From contig CBDBGS010000007.1 of the NCBI GenBank assembly GCA_965205385.1, forward strand, positions 1,064,227-1,128,226: a DNA stretch of 64,000 nucleotides, written 5' to 3'. The position numbers and the translations under genes are program-made. The notes beneath the pieces were generated by a model, which was given only the letters and a program-made list of their open reading frames with translations, ran no database searches and was not told where the DNA came from. The DNA is from CATOSP01 sp965205385. Lineage in GTDB: Bacteria; Chloroflexota; Dehalococcoidia; Lucifugimonadales; UBA3495. Below, in pieces: positions 51,917-61,144 of this stretch (positions are counted from its first letter, which is position 1; every line of letters begins with the position of its first letter).

Positions 51917-52135
51917 TCAGTGGCCCGTTCCCAGGAGTGCTTGAATACCCTCCATGGTGGTTTGGGTGTGGGTTTGCAGTTCCCTGGTTGGCAGGTCCCC
52001 GTGGTAGAAGTGGGAGTGCAGCTGCTCGGCTGACCCGAAGCGTGAGCGCCAGAGGTTGCCGCCTTGGGCGGCGTCCAGGCATCTGGTTACGGCCCGAAAG
52101 GCCCCGTGGCTGTCGTGGGGCAATCCCTGGCTCAT
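51917..52135 (-). CDS. hypothetical protein, 72 aa
   Basis: ATG 52135: MSQGLPHDSHGAFRAVTRCL, DAAQGGNLWRSRFGSAEQLH, SHFYHGDLPTRELQTHTQTT. The aromatic/His pattern is reminiscent of HEPN-like C-termini. A good ribosome site is lacking, but it follows the 35-aa gene at 52147 on the same strand. Confidence 0.45.
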   Translation of the reverse strand: MSQGLPHDSHGAFRAVTRCLDAAQGGNLWRSRFGSAEQLHSHFYHGDLPTRELQTHTQTTMEGIQALLGTGH

Positions 52136-52146
52136 GGCTACCACAA

Positions 52147-52254
52147 TTAGGCAGTGGGCGAATGCCCCCACAAGAGTTCGGCGGCAACCAGTTCGTTGCC
52201 GCCGTTCCTTGACTCTTGGTCAGCCCGCCTCTTGAGTTCCCGGGCCGTTTCCAT
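52147..52254 (-). CDS. 35-aa small protein
   Basis: AAGAGGAGCAC precedes the ATG. METARELKRRADQESRNGGN, then ELVAAELLWGHSPTA. It lies 14 nt after the 223-aa gene, as part of a reverse-strand set of three. Unknown. Confidence 0.5.
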   Translation of the reverse strand: METARELKRRADQESRNGGNELVAAELLWGHSPTA

Positions 52255-52268
52255 GTGCTCCTCTTGGT

Positions 52269-52940
52269 TCACGACGGCGCTGCCTCTTGGTCGGCAAGCC
52301 GGTTGGCCAGTTCTATGGCTGTCCTGGCGAACAGGATACCGTCTCTCTCCGGGCCGTCCGGGTCTTCCTGGTATGCGCCGAACTTCAGCATCCTCGGGCG
52401 TCCCATGCTGGCTCCTAGGGCGGCGCAGAGGTTCTTGCCCTCCGGGGACGCATCCTTCAGGGCTTGGTCGAATTCCTCCATCTCGTCGGGCCACTCGTTT
52501 CCGCTGGCTAGGGCTGCCGCGATGCTGTACAGGTCGTCGTGGGTGCCGTGGGGCCACCTGCGGGCGGCGGCTATGTGTCCCAGCGTAGCCCTCACGGCGT
52601 CCGTGAGGGTTTCCGCCCCTTCCATGGGCTGCCCCTTCTCAAAGCTGTGCTGGGCGGCCCTGAAGTACCCCTCGACGATTTCCTCCACTGCTTTGCTCCA
52701 GGCGTCCTCAATGCGGGTTTCCCATGACTCCCGGTTCCGCTCGTAGGCATCTGTGGTTGCGGCGTCCACGGCGGCGCTCATGGCGTCGTTCAGGGGCAGC
52801 CTGCCGTTCCCTGCGGGCCATTTGGCGCGGAAGCGCTCGTGGAGTTTCTCCGGTTGGAGGGGCGGTTCCGCCAGGGTGCTGGCTTTTTGCAGGGCGGCCA
52901 GGGCGATGTCTTCCGCCACGTTCTCCATTCTGGTGGTCAT
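52269..52940 (-). CDS. hypothetical protein, 223 aa
   Basis: AAGGCAGAAGCACGGTT precedes the ATG. MTTRMENVAEDIALAALQKA, YERNRESWETRIEDAWSKAV, then a C-terminal block ALKDASPEGKNLCAALGASM, GRPRMLKFGAYQ and RTAIELANRLADQEA. I recall this C-terminal pattern in uncharacterised Chloroflexota proteins, without a known role. All helical. First gene of a small reverse operon. Confidence 0.65.
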   Translation of the reverse strand: MTTRMENVAEDIALAALQKASTLAEPPLQPEKLHERFRAKWPAGNGRLPLNDAMSAAVDAATTDAYERNRESWETRIEDAWSKAVEEIVEGYFRAAQHSFEKGQPMEGAETLTDAVRATLGHIAAARRWPHGTHDDLYSIAAALASGNEWPDEMEEFDQALKDASPEGKNLCAALGASMGRPRMLKFGAYQEDPDGPERDGILFARTAIELANRLADQEAAPS

Positions 52941-53148
52941 AACCGTGCTTCTGCCTTTCTATTTTGTTGGGTCTTGTTCCCCTGTGCCTGTGCGGTCATC
53001 GCATTATTTTATCTTATCTGGACGACCGAGGCAGGCGATGGTGAGCGTGGCCGCAGGGGCCAGGAGGACGGTGTGGACCGCGTTCCCACCGGGGCCGGTT
53101 GGAGAATAGCCTTGGCGAAAGGTCTCCTCTCTGCCGGGGGGTTTTCCC

Positions 53149-53302
53149 CTAGTACTACAGCCGCAGATCACATTCAACAGCTTCAGTTGGTGCTCTTAGC
53201 AAGCGGCGGGGACAGGGATTTCGCCTCGTGTACAAAGCTAAATTCACCTCCGTCGCTTCTTTAAGAAGTGATGAATCCCGAGAAGTGCGGCTGTAGTACT
53301 AG
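53149..53302. mobile_element. CTAG-bounded mini-element F
   Basis: CTAG TACTACAGCCGCAG at the left and GTGCGGCTGTAGTA CTAG at the right; 146 bp, no gene. The ends resemble the IS701-like end at 63108 (CTAG TACTACAACTACGG). Confidence 0.85.
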
Positions 53303-53563
53303 GCGCCAATTCCATGGGCTGGGCCGACCGCCAGTAGGACCCCAACACGTGGTGTGAGACGAGGAGGGTGGCCTCAAAGTAGCCACCGGGTCACCCTTCG
53401 CCCCTTTCTCTCCACCCCGCAATTGGCCGGGAGGTTGCTCCAATTCGGTCAAGTCGAAGCTCTCCGACCTTTACGGTTCCATTCTCGAGACACTCTCAAA
53501 GCACAGGTGACAAGAACATGACTGCCCACGAGGACCGGAAACCGGTGCTGATTCCCGGCATGT
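53303..53563. other. intergenic, no gene supported
   Basis: GC-rich DNA with no convincing frame; it may contain the promoter of the gene at 53564. Confidence 0.4.
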
Positions 53564-53872
53564 GTGACGGATGATTCCAGCGCCAACACCCAGGGAACGG
53601 GAGCGGTCGTACGCGGTCCTGCCACTGGCACAGGGCTGGACCTCATCGTCCCGGGTGAAGACGGGTTCGTGCATGAAGACGACGACTTCAGGACTCCGCT
53701 GGCGCGAATCACATGCCCCACCTGCGTGAACCGGATCGCCTGGAGCCGGACCAAAAAGCGCGATGAAGCCCTCGGCAAGGGAAACGGGCCGAAGGAGATA
53801 GCCAAACACACCCGGCTCATCGCCGGGGCCTACACCCGGCTGGCCGAAATAGAAGAGAATTTGGAAATCTGA
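53564..53872 (+). CDS. CxxC-containing hypothetical protein, 102 aa
   Basis: GTG 53564 is the only start in the frame (closed at 53549). TDDSSANTQGTGAVVRGPAT, then FRTPLARITCPTCVNRIAWS with one CxxC, and a helical end (EIAKHTRLIAGAYTRLAEIE). No clear ribosome site. Codon bias supports coding. Family unknown. Confidence 0.5.
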   Translation: MTDDSSANTQGTGAVVRGPATGTGLDLIVPGEDGFVHEDDDFRTPLARITCPTCVNRIAWSRTKKRDEALGKGNGPKEIAKHTRLIAGAYTRLAEIEENLEI

Positions 53873-53929
53873 CGAGCGCCGCAGGGGCCCCAACCTCTCT
53901 CCCGGAAACGCTTTTTTCGTCATCCGGGA

Positions 53930-54100
53930 CCTCCGCCGTCCACCGCCCCGAAAAAAGAAACCCCTATATATATAAAGAAACTAAAAAACTTTTTTCATGA
54001 AAGTATGTTTACCACCCATCATTCATCATTCAATCATTCACCACCTTTTATCTATAAGAGTCTACGTCTCTCTCTCTCTCTCTCTCTTACGCGGGGGCGC
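53930..54100. other. AT-rich, low-complexity island
   Basis: CCCCTATATATATAAAG, a CATCATTCATCATTCAATC stretch and a 21-nt (TC)n run (54067-54087) in an otherwise very GC-rich area. No gene. The composition is strikingly unlike the rest of the window. Confidence 0.7.
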
Positions 54101-54187
54101 AGGCTTTTATATAAGGGTGTTAAAAAATTGGGAGAGGGGGAAGAGCCGGAAAAACTGGGGGAGAGGGAAAGGCCCGGAACCCCCCGG

Positions 54188-54503
54188 GACATGCCCCAGG
54201 CGGCCACAGGAAGCCCGTGTGCCAGCCCTTCCCCCCTGGACACTTCCTGGGGAGCCGCCCCGGGGAGAAAAACGGCCCTGCGGGCCTCTCAGTGCAAAAA
54301 GGGGCGCGGCGCCTGCCTCCGGCGGACGGGGGAAAAACCGGGAAGGACGCATGACCCCGGCGGCGGAGGGCGGAAATCCCTCCAGTATATGCCCAGGATG
54401 GCCACAGGAAGCCCCTGTGCTGGCCTGACGGCCCCGGACACCCCCTGGAGAGCCGCCGGGGAGAGAAAACGGCCCTGCGGGGCTCTCAGGGCAAAAAGGG
54501 GAA
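54188..54503. repeat. two ~115-bp direct repeats
   Basis: Units at ~54193-54303 and ~54397-54506, 203 bp apart, share GGCCACAGGAAGCCC, GGGGAGCCGCC/GAGAGCCGCC and AAAACGGCCCTGCGGG with CTCTCAG-GCAAAAAGGGG. Differences are point changes. The open frames across them are not conserved, so this looks noncoding. Confidence 0.65.
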
Positions 54504-54533
54504 TGGCCCCCCGATCGCCGTCGGCCGCCCCTT

Positions 54534-54561
54534 CCCATCCGGGGGAGCTCCCCCGGATGGG
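54534..54561. other. 28-bp perfect palindrome
   Basis: CCCATCCGGGGGAG followed at once by CTCCCCCGGATGGG, no loop. It may be cruciform or a binding site. It lies in the gene-free repetitive area. Confidence 0.7.
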
Positions 54562-55227
54562 GGCTGGACCTCGGAAGGCATCCTGAGATCCTCGAAAGGC
54601 CGCGGCGCGGGCGGGAAACCCCCGAAAACATGGCCGCATTGGCGCTCAGAGACCCGTGGGCCCGTTTTCCGGGCCGGCAGGCTCTTCTCTTCTCCCCCAA
54701 GGGCCGCGGCCAGCCCAAAGGGGCTGAAAAAGGCCCGGGAAGGCCCGGAGCGCGGGCCCGGGTCCCGCTCACCCCCGGCCACCGGCCCGCATGAGCCGGA
54801 CGACCCACCGCAGGGGGCCCCCGGGGATGGGACGCGCCCCTCCCGACTGGCCCGGGCGGAGACACGCCAGGACCTTCAGGCCGCGCCCCTGGACGCCGGA
54901 AGCCGGCCCAAAGGGGGCAACAGGACCATGACGCCGGCCCCTCCCGCGGAACGGCCGCATGGGCCGGGGAAGTCCCCATCGAGAGTCCCTTCATGACTCT
55001 TTTCAGCCGAAGCCGGGACCTCCGGAAACCCCGGAAATTGGCCGTAAAACGGCTGAATTACATGAAAACGGCGATTACGAGTAACGTAACCTTTGTCGCA
55101 TTATTTCGTATCCGGGCCCCTGGGCCCGGACTCTCGCAATTCTCCCGAAAGGAGCCCACGGTAGACGGCTTCCGGGCCACAGGTCATAACGGCAATTTCG
55201 GAAATTTCGGACTGGCCAGGCCCCGCA
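54562..55227. other. gene-free GC-rich region
   Basis: Long frames on the reverse strand are by-products of GC content. A hairpin CGGGCCC-CTG-GGGCCCG lies at ~55115-55132. Nothing else. Confidence 0.45.
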
Positions 55228-56938
55228 TTGGATCTGCGGGAAGGAGGCGAACGGGGAGGCGCCGGCGAACCTATCCTTGCCGCGTTGAGAGCTATCGGAG
55301 CCGCGTCCCGCGACATGTCCCGGACCTTCCTGCGCCGCAATTCCAGGTGGCATCAGCATATAAACGCTCGCCCGGCCGGTGATCGCCGGCTTTGGGAAGT
55401 CGCCGCGCTTTTCCATATGCGGGACGCCTTCCGCTCCGGCGGCATCTGGCTCGCGCACTCCCGGCGCTATGGCGATGTAAAGCGAGCCCTGGCGCCCATC
55501 GAAGCAGCGCACGCAACGGCCCGGCTGGCGGTTCCTTTCGAAGCCCGGGAGTGGTTGGCCGAGCGCAAGGCAGGTCTGGTCGAGGGCCTGGATCACCTCG
55601 CCGATGCCGCGCACCGCGGCAGGATACCCGGCGGCGCCATCGAGAATGGCGAACTCAAGATCGGCCGGCCCGCCACCGCAGTGCCGGAGGACGTCGATGA
55701 ACTCGTGCTCGACCTCTATCGTCCTCTATCGTCGCCTGCCCGAGGTGCGGATCACCGATATCCTGCTGGAGGTGGACGCCGCCACCGGTTTCACCGACGC
55801 TTTCACGCACCTGCGCACGGGCGCGCTATGCCAAGACCGGATCGGACTCCTGAACGTCCTCCTCGCCGAGGGGCTCAATCTGGGTCTCAGCAAGATGGCC
55901 GAGGTCTCCAACACCCATGACTTCTTCCAGCTCTCCCGCCTCTCGCGCTGGCATATCGAAAGCGAGGCGATAGACCGGGCCCTGGCCATGGTGATCGAGG
56001 CGCAGGCGCAACTGCCCATGGCGCGCCTCTGGGGGCTGGGCCTTACCGCCTCCAGCGACGGGCAGTTCTTCCCAGCCGCACGCCAGGGCGAAGCGATGAA
56101 CCTCGTCAACGCCCGCTATGGCGGCGAACCGGGCCTCAGGGCCTATACTCATGCCTTGGACCGGTTCGGACCCTTCGCAACGCAAACCATCCCGGCCACG
56201 GTCAACGAAGCGCCCTACATTCTCGACGGACTGCTGATGACCAGAACTGGGCGGCGCATCCGCGAGCAATACGCCGACTCCGGCGGTTTCACCGGCCATG
56301 TCTTCGCCGTCACATCCCTGCTCGGCTATCGGCTCATCCCGCGCATCCGGGACCTGCCGTCGAAACGGCTGCATGTCTTCGAGCCCAGACGCGTTCCGAA
56401 ACCCCTGATGGGATTGACCGGCAACAAGATCCGGGAGGACGTGATCGTGCGCAACTGGCCGGACATCCTGCGGGTTGCTGCCACACTGGCCAGTGGCGTC
56501 CTTCCGCCGAGCCAGCTGCTGCGAAAGTTCGCGGCCTATCCGCGCCAGCACGAACTGGCCGTCACTCTCCGCGAAATCGGACGGGTCGAGCGAACACTCT
56601 TCATCGTCGACTGGTTGCTCGACGCCGATATGCAGCGCCGGGCCAACACCGGCCTGAACAAGGGCGAGGCTCATCACGCGCTCAAGAACGCGCTCCGGAT
56701 CGGACGCCAGGGCGAAATCCGCGACCGCTCGAGCGAGGGCCAACACTACCGCATGGCCGGGCTCAACCTGCTCGCCGCCATCGTCATTTACTGGAATACC
56801 GCCCATCTCGGCGAAGCGGTCAGACAGCGGAAACACGCCGGGCTGACCGTCGAGCCCGAGCTCCTGGCCCACATCTCACCCCTTGGGTGGGCCCACATCC
56901 TGCTCACCGGCGAATACCGGTGGCCAAAACGCCGATAG
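55228..56938 (+). pseudogene. Tn3-family transposase, C-terminal 570 codons, frameshifted
   Basis: DMSRTFLRRNSRWHQHINAR, RDAFRSGGIWLAHSRRYGDV, then after the shift ILLEVDAATGFTDAFTHLRT, MAEVSNTHDFFQLSRLSRWH and the end LLAHISPLGWAHILLTGEYR WPKRR. The 5' ~400 codons are missing at ~55220. One 10-bp tandem duplication (CTCTATCGTC twice, 55717-55738) causes the only frameshift; without it LDLYRRLPEVRITDILLE is continuous. The right terminal repeat follows. Confidence 0.9.
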
Positions 56939-56942
56939 CGGT

Positions 56943-56980
56943 CTTAGCGTACGATTCTGCCCCCTACCGGAATCGACCCG
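56943..56980 (+). repeat. Tn3-family right terminal inverted repeat
   Basis: CTTAGCGTACGATTCTGCCC, then ending CGGAATCGACCCG: 38 bp, with the conserved inner TTAGCGTACG and outer GACCC of Tn3-type ends. Four nt after the transposase stop. The left end is not in the window. Confidence 0.75.
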
Positions 56981-57031
56981 GTGTAGTAAAATGCCGAGCC
57001 GGACACTGACCAGACGGGAGAATCCACCGAC

Positions 57032-58183
57032 ATGGCGAAACTACTAACGACGGCCCTGCTAGCTCTGCTGATCCTGGTTGCCTGCTCGGAGGCAGTACCG
57101 ACGTCCATTATCACACCCACAGAAACTCCGCTGCCGGAAGCAACAGCGCCATCAGATAGCCAACCTGTTCTGACGCAACCTGCGAACCCAACCCAAGAAC
57201 CAACACCAGTAGCAACCCCCCCGCCGACGGAGACCCCCACAACGGCACCTGAGACTACCGTGACCGCGGCACCCGCACCGACGCTCATTCCCGAGCCGAC
57301 GCCCTCCGCGAACCCGGCGCCGACGCCCCCGGCCACCATGGTCCCCACACCGACCCAGATCAATACAGCCACACCACCACCAGCAACCGCCGCGCCCAAC
57401 CCAATACCCACCCCTATTCCTACAGCAACCCCGAGTCCCACTGCGACTTCCACCCCTGCGCCAACGCAGCCGCCCGCGCAACCTTCGAACTTGTGGCGCG
57501 GGATCACCATAGCGCCCGAGAACAGGTGCTCGCCCTACGACTCAGACGAATACCGCTATTCGCCGTCAGTCGAACCCCGCATCGTCGCGGCCCAGGGCGG
57601 CATTTACGGCCCCTACACCGGCACATGGTTCGAGAGCATCAAGGAAACAGACATCGAACACATCGTCGCCCGCTCCGAGGCCCACGACAGCGGCCTCTGT
57701 GCCGCTGGCCCAGCAACCTGGTCGGAGTTCGCATCCGACCTCCTGAACCTCACGCTGGCGTCGCCCAGCGTCAACCGTCACCAGAAGAGCGACAACGACG
57801 CGGTTGAGTGGCTCCCAGAATTGAACCAGTGCTGGTACGTCGACCGCACCGTCCAAGTCCGCCGCGAATACGGGCTCACCATCGACCGCGCCGAGGCGCA
57901 GGCGATTGACAGAGTCCTGGCAGGTTGTCAGTCAACTGACATGGTCGTGCTGGCGCCCGGAGCCTCGGCAACCGCCACCGCCACTGCCACTCCGACCCCA
58001 ACTGCTGCGGCAACCCCGACGCATAGCCCCGACGTTGACGCCCTCGCCCTGTGGGATGACAACGGGAACGGCCGCATCACGTGCGCGGAGGCCCGTGCCC
58101 ACGGCATAGCTCCGGTCCACCGCGGACAGCCGGCTTATCAGTACATGCGCGACGCGGATGGAGACGGTGTCGTGTGCGAATAG
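57032..58183 (+). CDS. secreted lipoprotein with HNH/DUF1524-like and excalibur domains
   Basis: 383 residues. Signal peptide with lipobox (ALLALLILVACSEAVPTS), a ~130-residue Pro/Thr/Ala-rich linker, then a nuclease-like domain: KETDIEHIVARSEAHDSGLC, FASDLLNLTLASPSVNRHQK with SDNDAVEWLPE, the DUF1524/GmrSD HNH pattern (HIV and NRHKS-like). A short second linker leads to the excalibur calcium-binding end (LWDDNGNGRITCAEARAHGI; YMRDADGDGVVCE). Predicted surface-attached or exported nuclease. This plan is frequent in Chloroflexota. It lies immediately outside the Tn3 end. Confidence 0.85.
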   Translation: MAKLLTTALLALLILVACSEAVPTSIITPTETPLPEATAPSDSQPVLTQPANPTQEPTPVATPPPTETPTTAPETTVTAAPAPTLIPEPTPSANPAPTPPATMVPTPTQINTATPPPATAAPNPIPTPIPTATPSPTATSTPAPTQPPAQPSNLWRGITIAPENRCSPYDSDEYRYSPSVEPRIVAAQGGIYGPYTGTWFESIKETDIEHIVARSEAHDSGLCAAGPATWSEFASDLLNLTLASPSVNRHQKSDNDAVEWLPELNQCWYVDRTVQVRREYGLTIDRAEAQAIDRVLAGCQSTDMVVLAPGASATATATATPTPTAAATPTHSPDVDALALWDDNGNGRITCAEARAHGIAPVHRGQPAYQYMRDADGDGVVCE

Positions 58184-58320
58184 GCAAGGATAGAGTCCGA
58201 GTCACCCTTGGATCGGCACCGTAACATCCGTCTGCCGAACTCAGGAAAGCCAGCCCCATGAACGCGTCACGCGACGACGCAGCCGGGAAAATCAGGGTCC
58301 AGAGCAACCGAGGTGGAGGA

Positions 58321-58358
58321 TGTCAATGGCGCCGAGAAGTTGGGCCACTGGGGCGGAG
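58321..58358 (+). repeat. IS21-type end fragment
   Basis: TGTCAATGGCGCCGAGAAGT then TGGGCCACTGGGGCGG, one base different from 1199-1236. No IS21 gene adjoins. Confidence 0.75.
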
Positions 58359-58377
58359 GAAGGCGGCCACGCTGACC

Positions 58378-58570
58378 TTTGTCGAAGCATGGAACCACGA
58401 CAACGTACCTGAGATGAGGGAACGCACGCAGCAGCCCTGGGCAAAGGGCACCGACGTCGTGGCAAAGAAATGCTCGCAGTGCGGAACGACCCCCAGGTTC
58501 TTCGCCGCAACGATCGACGGCGCACCGGTGCTGCTCGAACCACGCCCAAGTAGCAGGGAGCCCCACATTG
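58378..58570 (+). pseudogene. unidentified zinc-type fragment
   Basis: TFVEAWNHDNVPEMRERTQQ and KKCSQCGTTPRFFAATIDGA, PVLLEPRPSS. The CxxC followed by FFAATIDGAPVLLEPRP looks protein-like, but the frame has no proper start or end and overlaps the resolvase remnant. Confidence 0.3.
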
Positions 58571-58789
58571 TCAATGGCGGTGACCACAAGGGTATCCCCG
58601 GCATGCAGCCGGGCTTGCCAGGTCCCGCAGGGCCCGGCGGTCGCTCCTGGCGCCCGAGCCGATCTCCGTGACGAGCTCGTGCACGCCGTAGCCCTGGAGC
58701 TGCTGAGTCTGCGTCTCCAGGTTGCCCTGGTCCTCGGTGGCCTGGCTGACCCGTGCGAAGCCGACGGTGAGGGGAGGGCGGTTGATCAT
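58571..58789 (-). pseudogene. serine resolvase, N-terminal fragment
   Basis: PPLTVGFARVSQATEDQGNL, ETQTQQLQGYGVHELVTEIG and SGARSDRRALRDL is the start of a resolvase/invertase (catalytic Ser in ARVS). A frameshift follows; RLHAGDTLVVTAID is in another frame (58587 on). The rest is absent. It may derive from the Tn3-type transposon whose transposase end lies upstream. Confidence 0.75.
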
Positions 58790-58980
58790 CGCCGCTCCAT
58801 GCCGCTCCGTGCTGCCCGCGCTTAGTGTATGCGGAAATGGTGGGACCCTGGAATGCTTTCGTCAAGGGTTTCCGCGGATTGGTGGTGTATCTGGAGGACG
58901 AGGGTTTCACGGGGGATGTACCGGCTGGCGGTAAGCGCCGGTTTTACCTCCATCACTCGGGCTATCTTCAAGCACTTGCC

Positions 58981-59013
58981 GAACATGCGGCGGGTTTCAT
59001 CCGCCGCATGTTC
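58981..59013. terminator. strong 13-bp hairpin
   Basis: GAACATGCGGCGG, loop GTTTCAT, CCGCCGCATGTTC. Perfect stem. It could end transcription into the BrkB-family gene from upstream remnants. Confidence 0.6.
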
Positions 59014-59183
59014 GTGTGTCCGACAAGACCCATTGACCAACCGTTATTTCCCGGCCGGCTTCGTCCGGGGCGTCCGGCATGGCACGGCTTGACGGAATAT
59101 ACTGTCCCGGCCAAATAAGTTGGGAGGCGCTACGAAACCATGGCACTGACAGGGGGAAGCAGTTGCCCTCCGGTGTGGCATCC

Positions 59184-60926
59184 ATGACCGGGCCGGACAA
59201 TGCCTCGGAACGGGTCACCGAGCAGGTAAAGGCGACTCTGGGCCGGACCATGAGGACTCATCGCGGCCGGGCAACCGGGGATGTCGTGCGTTCTGCCGCC
59301 CTGATGGCGGCGACCAGCATCCGTTCGGTTGGCCGTGGGGCGAGCCACCGGGCTCGGGAGGCCGTGGAAGGAGCGGGCCAAGCCGTCGGCGAGGTGGGGG
59401 GCGAGACCCAGGCGTTCCTCAGAGATGCCGTCATCGGTGTCGTGGAAGGAACGGGGCAGGTGGTGACGGTGACCGCGCCCGTACTCAGGGAGGTGGTGGT
59501 AGGCGCTGTCAGGGGATCGAGCAAGGCGAGCGCCGATGCCGGGGAGATTGGCCGGTTTGCGGTGGAGGGGGCGATTGTCGGCGCCGCTTCGGTAGGCATA
59601 GACCAGACCGAGGCTGTGTCGGCGGCTGTTGAAGGCGCGGTTGAGGCGGTGTCAGAGGCGGGAGGCGACCTGGCGGACGTGGCGAAAGCAGCCGTCGGCG
59701 GGGTGGTCTCAGGAGTCAATGCCACCGGTGGCGATGTCGCGGCCGCAACCCGGGACGCGGCCAGCATCCTGGTTTCCCACGCTGCCAATTCCAAAAAGGG
59801 CGATGCTGAGGTCGTCAGCATCGCCGAAAGCGCCGTCGCGGCCGCTGTCCAGGAGGCTGAGGGGTCCGCAAAAGACCATGCTGAAGCGGTCGCCGCCGCG
59901 GCGGCGGCGGGAGCTGTGGAGGCCGCGTATCAGGTCGATAGGTCCTATGGTGACAGCGTGCGGAGATCGGTGGTGAGGAGTATCCGGGAGTCCAGCCGGT
60001 GGGTTTCACCAGACCTGGAAGGGAGATTGGTTGAGGTTGCGGAACGGCTGTCAAGCGAGTTGCCCCGGGGCCGGGCGGTGTGGCGGGGCACGGCTATGTT
60101 CCGGGCCGCGCTCCTTCTTCACAGGATGGGTGGAATGGACCTTGCCGGGTCCTTGGCCTACTTCACGGTCCTTTCCTTCTTTCCCCTGGTCACCCTGGTG
60201 ATCATGGTCTTCGCAATCTTCACCGACCCGGTTGGAATGCGGGAGAAGCTCACGGGTATGATCGTTCAATACTTTCCCGCCTCCAGTGAACTCCTTCAAG
60301 AGGCTGTCAACCACCTGCTTGGCGGGTCTCTCGCCGTCGGACTTATTGCGTTGGCAGGCATCGTACTGGGCGCCAGTGGCCTCTTCAATGCCGCGAACCG
60401 ATCGGTGAATCGGGTCTTCGGCATCCAAACGAGGAAACGGGTGGGTACGATGATTATGCAGGTGGGGGTCGGGACGATCGTGGCGGTCCTGTTCATGTTG
60501 TCCGTGGGCCTCACGGCGCTTTTCCAGCTCGCGATCAGCTTCGGGGAAGCGATGGTCGAATCGGTCGGTGGAACGTCCACGGGTCTGGTCCTCTTCTCCG
60601 GAGTCATATCGGCCGCGTTGCCAGCGGGGTTGACCGGCATAGTATTCATAGTCGTCTATTACCACTTGCCCAATACCCGAGTGGAGTGGAGGGACGCTGC
60701 GTTTGGCGGCATTATTGCGCTCATACTCTTCGAGGCGGCCAAGCACCTGTTCTTCTGGTTTACGAACATCGCTTCCCAGAGAGGCGCCGTCTATGGTCCG
60801 GTGGCCTCGGTCGTCGTCCTGCTGATGTGCGCGTTCATCGCCGGGATGATATTTCTCTACGGCGCGGCGCTGGCAAGGTGCGCCGGAGAGCTCCGGCCCA
60901 GGAGGCTTCCAAGAGTCCGTCGTTAG
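59184..60926 (+). CDS. YihY/BrkB-family membrane protein with Ala/Val-rich N-terminal domain
   Basis: I chose ATG 59184 (MTGPDNASERVTEQ); the frame opens at 59079 and TTG 59161 has GGGGGAAG before it. Residues ~1-290 are an unusual Ala/Val/Gly-rich, amphipathic repeat region (AVEGAVEAVSEAGGDLADVA; VAAAVQEAEGSAKDHAEAVA). The C-terminal ~280 residues are a YihY/BrkB core: MGGMDLAGSLAYFTVLSFFP, then six hydrophobic segments, and VEWRDAAFGGIIALILFEAA and ASQRGAVYGPVASVVVLLMC. Typical BrkB proteins have ~300 residues, so the long N-terminal extension is notable. Transport role not established in the family. Confidence 0.85.
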   Translation: MTGPDNASERVTEQVKATLGRTMRTHRGRATGDVVRSAALMAATSIRSVGRGASHRAREAVEGAGQAVGEVGGETQAFLRDAVIGVVEGTGQVVTVTAPVLREVVVGAVRGSSKASADAGEIGRFAVEGAIVGAASVGIDQTEAVSAAVEGAVEAVSEAGGDLADVAKAAVGGVVSGVNATGGDVAAATRDAASILVSHAANSKKGDAEVVSIAESAVAAAVQEAEGSAKDHAEAVAAAAAAGAVEAAYQVDRSYGDSVRRSVVRSIRESSRWVSPDLEGRLVEVAERLSSELPRGRAVWRGTAMFRAALLLHRMGGMDLAGSLAYFTVLSFFPLVTLVIMVFAIFTDPVGMREKLTGMIVQYFPASSELLQEAVNHLLGGSLAVGLIALAGIVLGASGLFNAANRSVNRVFGIQTRKRVGTMIMQVGVGTIVAVLFMLSVGLTALFQLAISFGEAMVESVGGTSTGLVLFSGVISAALPAGLTGIVFIVVYYHLPNTRVEWRDAAFGGIIALILFEAAKHLFFWFTNIASQRGAVYGPVASVVVLLMCAFIAGMIFLYGAALARCAGELRPRRLPRVRR

Positions 60927-61144
60927 CTACCTGTAGCGGCGGGTCAAGCCATCGGCCCGGAGTCATGGCGGTCATGGGCCTATACGCCCCACAATGCAAC
61001 CAATTACATACGCAACATAGAACGCAGGCGCGACATAGAACGCAGGGTGATGAGACTTGTAGGCGCGGCTCCCAGACATGAGGTCACCAACTCTCCGGAA
61101 CTGCGAGGGATGGACAGTTGTCCAAGCATGATATGGGTGGGAAC
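60927..61144. other. intergenic
   Basis: Short spacer with a direct repeat (GAACGCAGG.GCGACATA pair: CATAGAACGCAGGCGCGACATAGAACGCAGG at 61015-61046). No gene. Confidence 0.5.

Noticed and set aside
51705..52187. 160-codon reverse Pro/Arg-rich frame
   Set aside because: Overlaps the 72-aa and 35-aa frames that have better codon patterns; low-complexity composition.
54107..54994. 295-codon reverse frame across the repetitive region
   Set aside because: Composition is driven by GC content, it spans direct repeats without conserved protein sequence, and it has no ribosome site.
55826..56872. 348-codon reverse frame inside the Tn3 transposase
   Set aside because: Shadow of a conserved gene with high third-position GC.
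56944..56985. tRNA-like T-arm on the reverse strand (ACCGGGTCGATTCCGGT)
   Set aside because: It coincides with the Tn3 terminal repeat, and no acceptor, D or anticodon arms can be formed upstream.
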